The notes beneath the pieces are model-generated. The model made no database searches and was not told the origin of the DNA. It saw only the letters and a program-made list of their open reading frames with translations. From the NCBI GenBank assembly GCA_001636675.1, contig AZGY01000002.1, positions 1,288,142-1,352,141 of the forward strand: DNA of 64,000 nt, in the 5' to 3' direction. The number at the start of each line of letters is the position of its first letter. The stretch's first letter is position 1. The DNA comes from Moelleriella libera RCEF 2490 (Eukaryota; Ascomycota; Sordariomycetes; Hypocreales; Clavicipitaceae). Below, in pieces: positions 41,001 to 51,440 of the stretch. Made by a program: the position numbers and the translations under genes.

Positions 41001-41974
41001 CTAGCTTGGTCTATAACTGGGGCGTCGGCTTCGGTGTACGGAGTAGTATTCTTATTCGCTCAAGATCTGGCACAACATCTGGTTGCGTTTGGGCCAGCAG
41101 GTTAATATCTCTCTCTGCTCAAGGTAGCCAAGCGCCGTTTCCGCTGTCGAAGGTCTACAAGCAGTCAGGACGCTCGATACCTGACGAAGACGCCTGGGGG
41201 CTGGAGGCGAAGGGACTCGAAACCTCGTCCCCTCTCTCTCTCTCTCTCTCTCCCCCCGTCTTCTCTCCCCTCCCATCATCTCCTCTTGCCGGACGATGGA
41301 ATCACTGGGGGCCTCAGTACGCACCGAGCGCACGAATTTTTTTGATCTGACATTGTGGCGGCAACAAAATTGGGCATGGATGTGCCAGAGGGGGCCGAAG
41401 AAACTCATGTCCACCATACGGCTTGCGCAGAAACTCCGCCGCCTATTTATCTTGATCGCTTGGATGCCCCAGTGCGAGCAGGCATCCGAGGCTCCAAGTG
41501 CGACCTTGACTTGACCACGCCAAACGAACCAACAGTGTGCCTGTCACCGCCGCATCGCGGAGGATCCCGCCCAGGTCTGCAGCCTCTGTACGTAATGTTT
41601 CAGCCATTTCTTTGCATGACCCGCGGGCGGGCATGCAAGTCTGGGCCCTGCCCTTGTTCCACTCCGCAACCTGTCCACACATCTTTTGAACGCGCTCTGC
41701 ATCATACCTGGTCTAGCTCCCGTCGTCTTTACATGCAAAACAGCGGAACGCAGATCATGCTTGTCAAAAACACTCCCAAAGCATGCATGAAAAGGCATGT
41801 TATTCTTTTTCTGTTTTACTTGTTGTAGGCCGACCACAATGCTCTAACACAAAAAAAGGCGACTCATTGATCATGGAACTCGTTAGTTTTGGAGCTTCCT
41901 GATGCCAGACCAAAATGGTAGTACTGAAGCTATCCCGTCCCCCAAACGCCCCGACCCTGATTCCCCGAGAACTT
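38050..41974. other. 3.9-kb intergenic region, no supported gene
   Basis: The left part is the promoter of the CNBD/F-box gene. Several frames of 60-160 codons (38241-38723, 39328-39860, 41355-41828) overlap on opposite strands without domains. A minus-strand segment around 39842-39970 (LKIEPHRSDELPKTSC...VNGICTKYVDVIDWLGE) looks somewhat protein-like and contains a GTACGT donor-like site, but no start could be found. A CT microsatellite lies at 41231-41252. No RNA gene recognised. Confidence 0.45.
41231..41252. repeat. (CT)n microsatellite
   Basis: About eleven consecutive CT units in the intergenic region downstream of the threonine deaminase gene. Confidence 0.8.
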
Positions 41975-43780
41975 TCACGTTCGCAGGAATGCCTTGAATG
42001 CGTCAGAATCCGTGCACTCTTGGAAAGGGTAGTCGACATCCTTCAAGAATTGGGCCAATTCTCCACTTGCTTCATCGGGGCAAGAGATCCCGGCGAGAAC
42101 CTTGGCAATATCGCCACCGTAGTTCCGGTAATGGAACAGACTGATGGTGAACCTTGGTCGGAGAGTTTTCAGGAAGCGTTCCAAAGCGCCTGGTCGCTCC
42201 GGGAAGCTGAACATGTACAGCCTCTCGTTGGGCACGGCCGACTGACCACCAACCAGATATCTCAGATGACTCTTGGCGAGCTCGTCACCGGACAAATCCG
42301 TCACTGTCATCTCGGCGTGGCGGATGCGCTCCAGGAGCATGCGGAGCTCTTCGCCGCGTTGCAATGGTGGTGCGATCAAAGATAAACCAATCATGACGTT
42401 GGCATTGTCTTGGTGTGCGTATCGATAGTTGAATTCGGTGACGGCATACGGCATGATGGTGTCAATGAGTCGAGCAAATGCACCTGGTCTTTCGGGTATA
42501 GACACGGCCAGTAACACTTCCTTGCCTTCGCCAACCGCCGCGCGCTCGGCGACGAAGCGAAGACGGTCGAAGTTCATGTTGGCGCCGGACGTCACAGCCA
42601 CGAGGGTGCGATTCGAGTCTTGCGACGGGTTCTGCGCGACGTATTTTTTCAGACCAGCAATCGACAAAGCACCGGCGGGCTCGAGGCCGCACCGTGTGTC
42701 GTCGTACATGTCTTTGATGGCTGCACAGATCTCATCGGTCGTGACTTCGATTACTTCATCGACGACGTCCTGGCAGATGCGGAAGGTCTCCTCGCCCACG
42801 GATTTGACGGCAGCGCCATCAGCGAACAGCCCGACTTCGTTCAAGACGACACGCTCGCCCTTCTTCAGTGACTGAGCTAGAGCGTTTGCGTCGAAGGCTT
42901 CAACTGCAATAATCTTGACGTGAGGGGCCATGCGCTTCACATAGCAGCCGATGCCGGCAATGAGGCCGCCACCGCCCGCGCAGCAAAAGATGGCCTGTAC
43001 TTTGGACATGTTGACCTGGCCGAACAATTCATTGCCGATGGTTCCTTGTCCTGCAATGACATATGGATCGTCGAAAGGCGGGATGTTAATGAGTCCATCT
43101 TGTAGTTCACGCCGCGCGCACTCTTCCTTGGCAGCATCAAAGTCGGCACCATGCAGGACAACGTGTCCGCCGAGTCGCGCGACGTTGGTGTGCTTGATAC
43201 TGGGTGTTCCCTCGGGCATGATGATGGTGGCAGGGATCTTGAGCTTCCGTGCAGAGTAGGCGACGCCCTGCGCATGGTTGCCGGCCGAGCAGCAGACGAC
43301 ACCCTTCCAGCTGACTGCGGGATCCAGATGCGCCATCTTGTTGTAGGCGCCGCGCAGCTTGAAGCTGAAGACGGGCTGGGTATCTTCCCTTTTGAGGAGG
43401 ACATTGCATTCGAGTCGATTGCTGAGGTTGACGGCGGGGGTGAGGGGAGTCACTTTGCAAGCCTCGTAGACTCGAGACGTCGCGCCTGCAATCATACGCA
43501 AGTACTGATATTGCACGAGACAAGAGTCAGCAGCCCGTTCCTACATGACGGCAATCTTGCGAGGGCGAATTCTCACGTCTGGATATCCGTTTGGAAGCAG
43601 CAAGTCCTCGGGGACAATTTGTCGCATTCTCGCCCGCTTCTCCTCCGATGACGGCGGCGGCGATGGGTTGATGCTGTAGTCAGTCAGGGCCATGCGCCCT
43701 GCGGGCGTTTCGGGCCTGCGGTAGCCATTGGCCTCTGAAGCAGTGCCGTTGGCACCGGCATGCTCTTCGAGCGAAGGCAT
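41975..43780 (-). CDS. ILV1: Threonine deaminase (threonine dehydratase, biosynthetic)
   Basis: Two exons, 43780-43577 and 43504-41975, give 577 residues, close to the usual fungal length. It converts threonine to 2-oxobutanoate and ammonia, the first committed step of isoleucine synthesis, using PLP. The PLP lysine lies in FSFKLRGAYNKM, and the phosphate loop is CCAGGGGLIAGIG. 'CCSAGNHAQGVAYSA' and 'GQGTIGNELF' are further fold-type II marks. The C-terminal third holds two ACT-like regulatory modules (SIPERPGAFARLIDTIMPYA and SFPERPGALERFLKTLRP), the site of isoleucine feedback. The intron splits GYPD/YLRMI with donor GTGAGA. The N-terminus (MPSLEEHAGANG) is acidic and not an obvious mitochondrial presequence. 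Confidence 0.97.
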
Positions 43781-44983
43781 TGAAGGGCCGTTTTTGAAGA
43801 GTTGCTACCAAATTCGAGGGACGTTGAAAAGAATTGTTCGAAGCAGAATTTTGAGGCGGCCCAACGCTGGAAGTAGAGTGAGTCGACAAACCCCGCCATC
43901 GAATGATCGGAGCCCGACCTACTATTTTTTTTTACTCCCTCCCCTCTCTCTGCCCCTCACCTCCTCCCCCCCTTCTGTACTGTACTACAGGCGACCTAGG
44001 CAAATTCCCGCCCGTTGGTCCCTGAAGTCAAGCCACTGGAGGCAGGGCAGCGTCCCACTCAAACCGGGGCCCAGTACAGTAGGATGGGGCTTGTGCACCA
44101 ATTCATATATCTTGGTAGTATCGTCGACTTACACGTTCGCATGCCAAGGTGGTGAAGTAGATGAGTGATTGAGCTAGGCGGACCATTTGACTGTTATTCT
44201 CCGACCAGCACTTGTTCCTTTCGAGCCGGAGTGTTTTTGCTCACTATCATCTCGGGCCCGAGGTGAGGCTGTGCCACTGGCCGTCCTGGGTCCGATATGG
44301 CCATTTTGGCGTTGACACGACTCTGCCTCCACCCGTGCACGCAAGCCCTGTTCGGTGCCGAAACGGTGATCGTGGCCATCTAAGAGAAGTTCCAAAAGGC
44401 AGAGGGAGACACATTCTTGTTAAGCTTTTTAGAGGCATCACCACAGAGTGTAATTGTCCGAAAGTCTAATGCGGCTCTGGCCGGAGCTCGGCCGGAACCG
44501 GGCTTGTGGTGCACTGGGTAGCATTGGTCAAGGGTCATTTGATGGCTACACCAATGACCTGTTCACCGAACAACCACAGAGTACAAAACTCTAACGGCTT
44601 GTTGCAAAGCACTTCTCAACAGGCAAGCCGTTCATTGGCAGAAGTAACCTCGAGTGGTGTACGGACCAAATATCGCTGAAGTCTATTCTAGGGTGGCTAG
44701 CGCAAAAGAGGGGGGTCCTTTATCTGCTTCAGCCCCGATCTGGTGAAGAAACCAAGAAGAGCGCTGGCTTTTGACTTTTTTTTTTTTTTTATCCTGGTAG
44801 ACATCCAATGGCAATATGAAGGAAATATAACAAGGGACAGGCCCAATATGCCTTGCGGTCCACAGATGTGTAGACATGAAAATGTCCGGTGAAAACTAAC
44901 CAGACGCCGCGCGAATATCAATAAATTCCTCAGCCGTGACGCGCAGCCTCGCCTCACCGCGTCTCGCCTCGCTTAGTCTCCCA
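43781..44983. other. Intergenic, promoter side of ILV1
   Basis: Pyrimidine-rich DNA at 43920-43980 (reading CT-rich on the plus strand) may belong to the ILV1 leader or promoter. A T14 run lies near 44777-44790. No supported gene in 44000-44900. Confidence 0.4.
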
Positions 44984-45361
44984 TCACGCCTTGGATGCCT
45001 CTGCGTAGGAAGGGGGCGCATCGAGCGGCGCGTGGTCGCGTGGCGCATATGCCACCTGCTTCTTGGACCGCTCTGCAACCTGCCTCCCACAGCAGCCCCT
45101 CCGACGTGGAGGAGCACTGTAGCAAGCGGCGTCTTGCCGAGAGTAACAGGTGTCGGAGCTGTCAATCTGGCGAGGGGCACAGCAGCCGTTGTTGCGGCGA
45201 CGAGCGCGGCGGGCCTCTCTGCGGCGCTGACATTTGCTGCTGCTTTGGGCCTCGGCGCCATTGTCCCCGCGAAGTCGGCGGACGATCCGGGCAAAGAGGA
45301 AGAACATGTTTTTCAACGGGGAGATTTCAGGACTTGGTTGTGGTGAAAAGGACAAGGACAA
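44984..45361 (-). CDS. Small Cys/Arg-rich protein with C-terminal PPSY motif, uncertain
   Basis: A 125-codon minus-strand frame starts MSLSFSPQPSPEISPLKNMF. It has a basic centre (QRRREARRARRRNN), cysteines in GCCAPR, DTCYS, DAACYS and RRGCCGR, and ends in APLDAPPSYAEASKA. PPxY motifs recruit NEDD4-family (Rsp5) ubiquitin ligases, and short PPxY proteins of this size exist in fungi. Overlapping frames on both strands are also open because of the GC-rich DNA, so the gene is unproven. Confidence 0.3.
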   Translation of the reverse strand: MSLSFSPQPSPEISPLKNMFFLFARIVRRLRGDNGAEAQSSSKCQRRREARRARRRNNGCCAPRQIDSSDTCYSRQDAACYSAPPRRRGCCGRQVAERSKKQVAYAPRDHAPLDAPPSYAEASKA

Positions 45362-45637
45362 AAATAAAAGATCAATTGGATGATTGGCTGCACAGAAGAA
45401 GAGTCTTTATCAGGCCTGCATGAGAAAACGTCTTGTGGTCTCGTCGTCCGTCCTTTGTGCTTCTTATACCTCCTGCTCGCCCCCAAGAGGCTTGCTTGCT
45501 TGGTCCTTGGAAAAAGCACTGCCCCGTCATCAACGCCTTCGAGCCAATGGCGGCGACTGACAAACGACGGCGGGTCGAATCAGATTGCCCGATCCGATCT
45601 AGTCTTGGCCCCCTCTCATCGCCACGCTCACTGCCAA

Positions 45638-45775
45638 GCCACGCAGCTTGACGTCGATCGACATGATGCTTGGGGTTTTGCGATTGACGGCGACGGTTTT
45701 GCAATGCCACGCAGCTTGACGTCGATCGACATGATGCTTGGGAGTTTTTCCGATTGACAGCGACGGTTTTTGCAA
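45638..45775. repeat. 68-bp tandem duplication
   Basis: GCCACGCAGCTTGACGTCGA... starts at 45638 and again at 45706. The units match except for small changes (GGGGTTTTGCG vs GGGAGTTTTTCCG, GACGG vs GACAG, TTTT vs TTTTT). Each unit contains GACGTCGATCGACATG. It lies about 200 bp beyond the 3' end of the aspartic protease gene. Confidence 0.9.
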
Positions 45776-45981
45776 TGACACTGATGCTTTTGGAACTCAT
45801 GCCATCAATCATTATTCTGAACAAGCACGGCAACAACACAGCGTCGCTTTTCAAATCTGTTCATTCTTTTGCAGTGTGTCATCATTGAATTCATGGCTCG
45901 TGAGAATGAGGCTTCCTCTGCCAGCAGATCCGGTCTATTACAGTACAAAAAAAAAAGATATAAAAAAATGTGTCAAATCTC

Positions 45982-47874
45982 CTAGGCAATCTCCTCGAGC
46001 TGGGATCCCTTTGCATTCTGCACGCCGGGCGCCATCATGATCCTGTTCTTGTCCAGGTCAAAGACGGTGTAGATGGAGGAGAACCAGGGGAAGCCCATGC
46101 TGATGAGCTTGTCCTGGTCGTCGAATTGGCTGATCACCATGAAGCACTGGTTGGCCTGGATTTCCTGCTCGCTCGAGAATATCTTGGACTCGACAATGTT
46201 CTTGAGCGGGATGCTGGCCTTGATCTTGCCAAAGCTCATCTCCAGTCGGTTCTTTGGGTCGTTGGCCACCCGGCAATCGACGGGGCCCATGCCGTCCTCT
46301 TCGGAAAAGTCGGCGCCCAGGGCCTTGGCGAGGTTGCGGATGACGCCGCCCGGCAAGCTGAGGCCAACGCCGCCCGTGTCGAGGAGCGTGAAAGTCTCGT
46401 CTTTCTTGAGGCCGAGGTTGATGGCATTGCCATTTCCTTCTCCCTTATTGTTATTGTTGTTGTTGTTGTTGTCGCCTTTACCCTCTCCCTTATTGTTGTT
46501 GTTCTTGCCATTGCCTTCTCCCTTGTTATTATTGTTCTTGCCATTGCCTTCTCCCTTGCCGTTGTTGTTCTTGCCATTGCCTTCTCCCTTGCCGTTGTTG
46601 TTCTTGCCATTGCCTTCTCCCTTGCCGTTGTTGTTGTCGCCTTTACCCTCTCCCTTATTGTTGTTGTTGTTCTTGCCGTTGCCTTCTCCTTTACCATTGC
46701 CTTCTCCCTTGCCGTTGTTGTTCTTGCCATTGCCTTCTCCCTTGTTGTTGTTTTCTTGCTTTTTGCCGCCATTCTTGCCACCATTTTCCTGGTTCTGGTC
46801 GTTTTCCCGGTTCTGGTCATTTTCCTGGTTCTGGTCATTTTCCTGGTTCTGGTCGTTTTCCTGGTTCTGGTCGTTTTCCTCCCCTTCATTGTTCTGATTT
46901 CTTCTCACGCCCGCGAGGCTTTCCTCTGTAGCTTCTTGTTCAGCCTCGCGTGTACGGCGTTCGACCCCTCCTCGGGCCTCTCTCTTGACTCTCGCCGCTC
47001 GGACAGCAGAGTAGCTTCTTTTCCGCCACGAAGGTGCTGTCCGTCTCTGCCTCTTCCTCCCGTTTGCTTTTTCCCCATCCAATACCACCGACATTGATGT
47101 CATCTTAATGACAAAGTCGACAATCTTGCCATTATCCGCCGGGTCTATGGGGACTTCCTGAAGGTCTCCCGAGAACCTGGCTCGGTCAACGCCTCCGAAG
47201 AAGACTTTTCCGTTTTTCTGTGCTGGAGGTGACACCGGTGTTAGTCTCGACCTCCCGTCTCGTCTCAGAAGCGTCGAATGGAAGCACTTACGCGTCGGGT
47301 TCAGCAAAACGCTGTAGACGTTGCCTTTGATAGCACCGGCCGCTTTCATGTGCGGCACCAGATTGACATAGTTTTTATCCGTGGCCTCGTTGCCGATAGG
47401 CCCGGCACCAAAGATTGGAAACTGAGGGAATTCGGCCGGCAGGCTGCCGTTGACAGCCAAGGCAACCTGCGTTTCCGGAACCGTCTTTCCACCACCAAGA
47501 TCGATCGCTGTCTTGACGAACTGGCCGTCGAAGCCGTCACCTCCGGAAAAGGTGGCATTGAAGTTCTGGTTAATGCGCTCAACGTCTTTGGACTTGTTTG
47601 GATCGAAGTCCCCAAGCACCTGCCCAGTCCTCGAGTTTCGACATTGCTGGTTCTTGAGCTTGCAAACGGCGCTGCCGGCTTGTGGGACAACGACGTCCGA
47701 GGAGCCGCTGTCAAAGATTCCTGTAATCTTCTGAGGCGGCGAACCAAAGCCCATCGTCAGCAACGGCTGAAAAGGTCCTGCCTGTTTCGACTCAAAATGT
47801 AGCAGATCGCCAGGAATGACCTCGCCCGAGCCCAGCTGGGAAAGCAAGATGGGTGCCAGCCAGTAGTTCCGCAT
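45982..47874 (-). CDS. Pepsin-like (A1) aspartic protease with giant low-complexity insert
   Basis: Exons 47874-47292 and 47223-1 (47222) to 45982 give about 607 residues. The 69-bp intron has donor GTAAGT, branch ACTAAC and acceptor CCAG, and is itself open. The first active-site motif is DSG (residues 55-57, IFDSGSSD) and the second is DTG (476-478, LLDTGGVGLSL). They lie 421 residues apart, where about 180-190 is usual. The excess is a basic segment (about 265-325) followed by QNQEND repeats and then KGEGNGKNNN repeats (plus strand about 46433-46890). The C-terminal lobe has 'FMVISQFDDQDKLISMGFPW' and 'IYTVFDLDKNRIMM'. The N-terminus is only weakly signal-like (YWLAPILLSQLGSG), so secretion is likely but not certain. 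Whether the insert is translated or partly an intron is unproven. Confidence 0.85.
   Translation of the reverse strand: MRNYWLAPILLSQLGSGEVIPGDLLHFESKQAGPFQPLLTMGFGSPPQKITGIFDSGSSDVVVPQAGSAVCKLKNQQCRNSRTGQVLGDFDPNKSKDVERINQNFNATFSGGDGFDGQFVKTAIDLGGGKTVPETQVALAVNGSLPAEFPQFPIFGAGPIGNEATDKNYVNLVPHMKAAGAIKGNVYSVLLNPTRKCFHSTLLRRDGRSRLTPVSPPAQKNGKVFFGGVDRARFSGDLQEVPIDPADNGKIVDFVIKMTSMSVVLDGEKANGRKRQRRTAPSWRKRSYSAVRAARVKREARGGVERRTREAEQEATEESLAGVRRNQNNEGEENDQNQENDQNQENDQNQENDQNRENDQNQENGGKNGGKKQENNNKGEGNGKNNNGKGEGNGKGEGNGKNNNNNKGEGKGDNNNGKGEGNGKNNNGKGEGNGKNNNGKGEGNGKNNNNKGEGNGKNNNNKGEGKGDNNNNNNNNKGEGNGNAINLGLKKDETFTLLDTGGVGLSLPGGVIRNLAKALGADFSEEDGMGPVDCRVANDPKNRLEMSFGKIKASIPLKNIVESKIFSSEQEIQANQCFMVISQFDDQDKLISMGFPWFSSIYTVFDLDKNRIMMAPGVQNAKGSQLEEIA
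46433..46890. repeat. Imperfect tandem repeats coding Asn/Gly/Lys/Glu-rich insert
   Basis: On the plus strand, units like TTGCCATTGCCTTCTCCCTT with TTGTTGTT runs recur about ten times, then TTTTCCTGGTTCTGGTCG recurs about five times. They encode (KGEGNGKNNN)n and (QNQEND)n in the protease. The nearly identical units point to recent slippage or unequal exchange. Confidence 0.9.
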
Positions 47875-48654
47875 CTTGACCTGTAATCGTGAAATTATTT
47901 TTTATTTTTATTTTGTTGCTGTACAGGAGAAAATTAATTGCCCGCTTGGCCAAGGATGTGAGTCTTGCACAAGGTCGACCTGGTGGTCGACTTATATATC
48001 AAGAAATTGACAACCAAGGATGAGCATGCTGGACGGCCTTGAACGCCAGATCGGAACCAACCCCGGTCCCTTCTCGTGGAAGCATCTGAACAACAGTCGT
48101 TTCTCCATCCTGTCTAAGCCTCTGCCCGTCTTGTCATTTACGTACGACACGGGGTGTAGTCGGATAACCACCCGAGACTATCCCGGCCCACATTCAGGAG
48201 GGAGCAGGAGAGTCGTGAGCAATGCATGAAAGCCGGGCTTTGCTTGCTCGACGGCGGCCACATGCGCACTAAGTCAACGTTTCCAAGGTGCTCTACGTCG
48301 TCCCGAACTGATGTCATTTCCGTTAATCCCCCCTTTGCCATTCAGATTGAGTGTCTCTGCATGACGCTGCAGTATGTCAAGATCAGAGCGCAGAGAAAAA
48401 AATCCCCGAGTCAATGTCGTGTAACTCCTCCCGTCTACGGGTGTGTGTGTGTCGAGACCACACAAATTCCAAGATCCAAAAAGAACCCTTGGCTGCAAGT
48501 CCTCTCATCATCTGCATGCAGATCCTGCAGCTCGTGTCATCTTCGTCTTCCGGACAGCAGCGCAATCACCAGTCCATCACAAAACATGTTTGTGTTTTTT
48601 TCTTCTCTCCCTGCCGCGCGCCTCTTAGCTCGAGCGCAAAATGCCGGGTGCATG

Positions 48655-48655
<1 letters not shown>
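47875..48655. other. Promoter side of the protease gene
   Basis: T/A-rich DNA at 47896-47920 and a TATATAT-like stretch near 47994 (CTTATATATCAAG) precede the protease ATG on the minus strand. No gene supported. Confidence 0.4.

Positions 48656-48697
<42 letters not shown>
48656..48697. repeat. (CA)n microsatellite
   Basis: About 21 uninterrupted CA units. Confidence 0.95.
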
Positions 48698-48701
<4 letters not shown>

Positions 48702-48759
48702 AAAAAGCACGCGAGCCACTCGACATCACCGCCCAGAGTCCAGTCCAGCTCAACCCCGC

Positions 48760-49098
48760 CTAGCCCTTTTTTAGTTTCGGGAGCTTCAAGTGCAGCCGGA
48801 GGCCGTCTTCTTTACATTTGGCCAGCATGATTCTCTGCTGTCGCTGCTCCTTGGTTTCCATGGAGGTTCGATTTGGCGGGAAGGGGAATAGCCCACGCCA
48901 CCACCCACGCACCCCCCCTCCCCTTCTCGCCCCCTTCACCTCTTCGAAACGCCACGAGTGTAGGAGGTCGCAGCTCCGTGTTGGTTGGTCCGACTGCGTG
49001 GCCCCCGCCCACGCCGCGGACATGAAACGCCAATTGGCAGCCGCAGGGCTGGGCTGGAAGCCCAAGTCATGGACTTCGCGCACAGCGTCGACGGTCAA
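48760..49098 (-). other. Possible small gene, unrecognised
   Basis: The minus-strand frame contains two protein-like parts: 'DAVREVHDLGFQPSPAAANW' and a C-terminal 'METKEQRQQRIMLAKCKEDG' with LRLHLKLPKLKKG. They are separated by a Gly/Arg-rich GC-rich stretch that could be an intron beginning at the GAG/GTGAAG site near 48945. There is no canonical ATG for the first part and no family recognised. Confidence 0.25.
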
Positions 49099-49546
49099 GA
49101 TGGGCTCGTTTTGTCACTGGCTTCACGAGTCGCGCTGTTTCTCATTCCGGAACTTCTCGAAAATTCTTCCGCCGCCGTCTTGTCTTGTCTGTCGCGGCAA
49201 AGCCGGGCAAGACGGCTAAGCTAGCTGGCTGACTGGCTGGCACAAGTCAGTCTGATGTCGATTTGTGACAAAGAAGAAGAAAAAAAAACGTGGCAGAGGC
49301 AAAACCCGGCCGCAAAAGCCAGACGAAATCTTTCTCCAAGCCCCCCGTCCCAACTTTTAAGGCTGGAGTTATGTTTATTAGACAAAAAAGAGAAAGGAGA
49401 AAAACTAGGGACAGGATGAAGGGGCAAACCCGCACACACTAGCGGAGACCCTGCTGCTAACATGTAAACCACTACTTCGCTCGACCACGGACATGTTTGC
49501 TACATTATGCCATGCATGTTTCTTCCCAAGAATCCAGCCACACTGA
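49099..49546. other. Intergenic, 3' flank of the GH76 gene
   Basis: No supported gene. Minus-strand frames at 49221-49472 are AT/T-rich artefacts. Confidence 0.4.
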
Positions 49547-51440
49547 TCATCTCTGCGACAACTCCCAGTATGCCCGCAGCAGTGCCAGCCCGCCTGCCTG
49601 AGTCTCAACGGTCCTTCCTCTGCCTCGATCGTTTGGATCCCCGGCGCGTTCATGCGGCGCGCCGAGCGACACCTGCGAGATGGCGCCTGATGTGAGTGAA
49701 ACACCACCCCTTTTACTCGGATCCGGCGTAACCATCAGATCCTGACACGCCGCGATGGCGCTTTTTCGGCCTGGCTCCCATGTAACGTTGAGACCCCAAG
49801 TTGCATCTCGTGGAGTTCCCCGGTTGCGATAGTCGGTCACGTTGGGCCACGGTTGGCTCACAGCGTCTGTCGGCTCGACGTGATGAAAGATGCCCGCTCC
49901 CCACCACATACCATACCGCCCTGCCTTGTCTCGAGTTTCGAGCGCGGCGTCCACATTGTGCTTGACCCATTTGACATAGGCGTTGCACGCTTGGTCGTGA
50001 GCGGCCTGGACCGCACCGAATTCCCGTGCATGAATTGCCATATTGGCCGTCAGACCCGAAGGCGCGATGGGAGCGCAGAATGTCGTGAGGTGATGGAAAA
50101 AAATGCCCTTGAAAGTTTGGGCGTCCTGTGAGCAGGTTCCAGTCGCATCGCAGTTCTCTTCCATGATTCCATACCGACCAATGCCTCGCCATGGGGGTAG
50201 CTGGCCGTGATTAGGGTCTCGGATATCGTCAACCGGTATGTTTTTGCGAAGGTCCCAGCCCGTCGCATTGATCACGTTTTGGATGAGCTGATGCCCTTCT
50301 TCGAGGTATGACGGACTGCCGGTGGCAGCGAATAAACCTCGCTGCCCCGTGAGTATGACACCTTGATTGTAGGTGTAGACCATCTTATCCGGCTGATCGC
50401 ATTTGGCATTGCCAGCCTTGCGCATATCGACGTGGTACCCGTCGAAATACAATCCTTGGTCGTTAGTCATGTTCACGTCCTTGAGCCACTTGTAACCCTC
50501 CACCGCGGCGGCCAAGTAGACGGGGTCGTTGTCGGGGAAGCCCTTGGCAGAGGCCCAGGTCTTGTTGAACTTGTCTTGCGGGAAAAATTCATGCATGGAG
50601 ATGGAGGCCGCGATCCACAATTCGTTGGTAATTGCGTTCTTGTAAGGGACCAACCTGGGGTTCCAGATCATGCCGCCTTGGCACAGCTTGGTATCCCAGC
50701 CGTTTGTGGCGAAGTCCCAGAAAGCACGAGCTCGCTGGGCAAAGCTGCAGACCCAGTTGGAACCATGCCAAGAAATGGTGTTGAGAGCCGCGCCGAGCTG
50801 GATCGGCACATGCAGACACTCTTGTTCGCTTCCTGGATAGTGCCCATCGGAGTGAAGGCCCACGAATTTGACAGCCTCTAGCCAGCCAAGGACCACCCAC
50901 AGCACATCGTCGTACGCCTAAGATGAAGCCGGATTAATATACGCACATCATCATAGTGTGAGACAGACGGCTGACCTCATCCAAGATGCCGACGGCATTT
51001 TGACCGAAAAAAGAGTGAGTGATCTGTGCAAAAATGGAAGAAACGAGCTTTTCCTTCTGAGTCCAGTTGTAATTCCGTTCCTCCTCCAGTTTCAGCGACT
51101 TGCTCATGCTAGTCAGCATGCCCGAAATGACAGTCTGAACAACGGCCCCTGTCCAGTCGATGGACGTCGGCCATGTGCCGTTGATGGGCTCGAAATAATG
51201 ATTTTGCAAGGTGGCGAGGGCGCTGAACGCTTCTCCCAGAACACTGGAATTCCGAACAGATGTATCGGCGTGGTCAACACTGTCCACGAAGCTATACACC
51301 ATCACGGGCCGACAGTCGGAAAGAACCTTTTGCCGAAAGACTGAACATGGCGCAGGTTCGACTGCGGGAGCGTTGGCCGCTGAAGCCGAGACAAAACAGA
51401 ACAGGACGCCGAGGCCGGCGAGCACACAAGAGCCCTTCAT
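49547..51440 (-). CDS. Secreted glycoside hydrolase family 76 (alpha-1,6-mannanase / Dfg5-like)
   Basis: Exons 51440-50976 and 50917-49547 (58-bp intron, donor GTCAGC, acceptor TTAG) give 611 residues. A clear signal peptide (MKGSCVLAGLGVLFCFVSASA) starts the protein. The catalytic Asp pair typical of GH76 is in EAYDDVLWVVLGWLEA. Other family marks are 'GSNWVCSFAQRARAFWDF', 'CQGGMIWNPRLVPYKNAITN', 'ELWIAASISMHEFF', 'VYTYNQGVILTGQRGLF' and 'FKGIFFHHLTTFC'. GH76 members cleave or transglycosylate alpha-1,6-mannan, either to crosslink GPI proteins into the fungal wall (Dfg5/Dcw1) or to digest mannan. No GPI-anchor signal is obvious at the C-terminus (LLRAYWELSQR), so a soluble secreted enzyme is more likely. 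The protein is longer than a typical 450-residue GH76 because of N- and C-terminal extensions. Confidence 0.88.

Noticed and set aside
46440..46870. Regular repeat spacing that could suggest a CRISPR array
   Set aside because: The repeats are contiguous codon-based units without spacers, inside a eukaryotic coding sequence.
46073..46897. Long plus-strand frame rich in Leu/Pro/Ser
   Set aside because: It is the mirror of the repeat-rich insert of the aspartic protease gene on the other strand.
45970..47097. 375-codon hydrophobic plus-strand frame resembling a membrane protein
   Set aside because: It arises from translating the complement of Asn/Lys codons (GTT/ATT/CTT runs); the minus strand carries both catalytic motifs of a protease.
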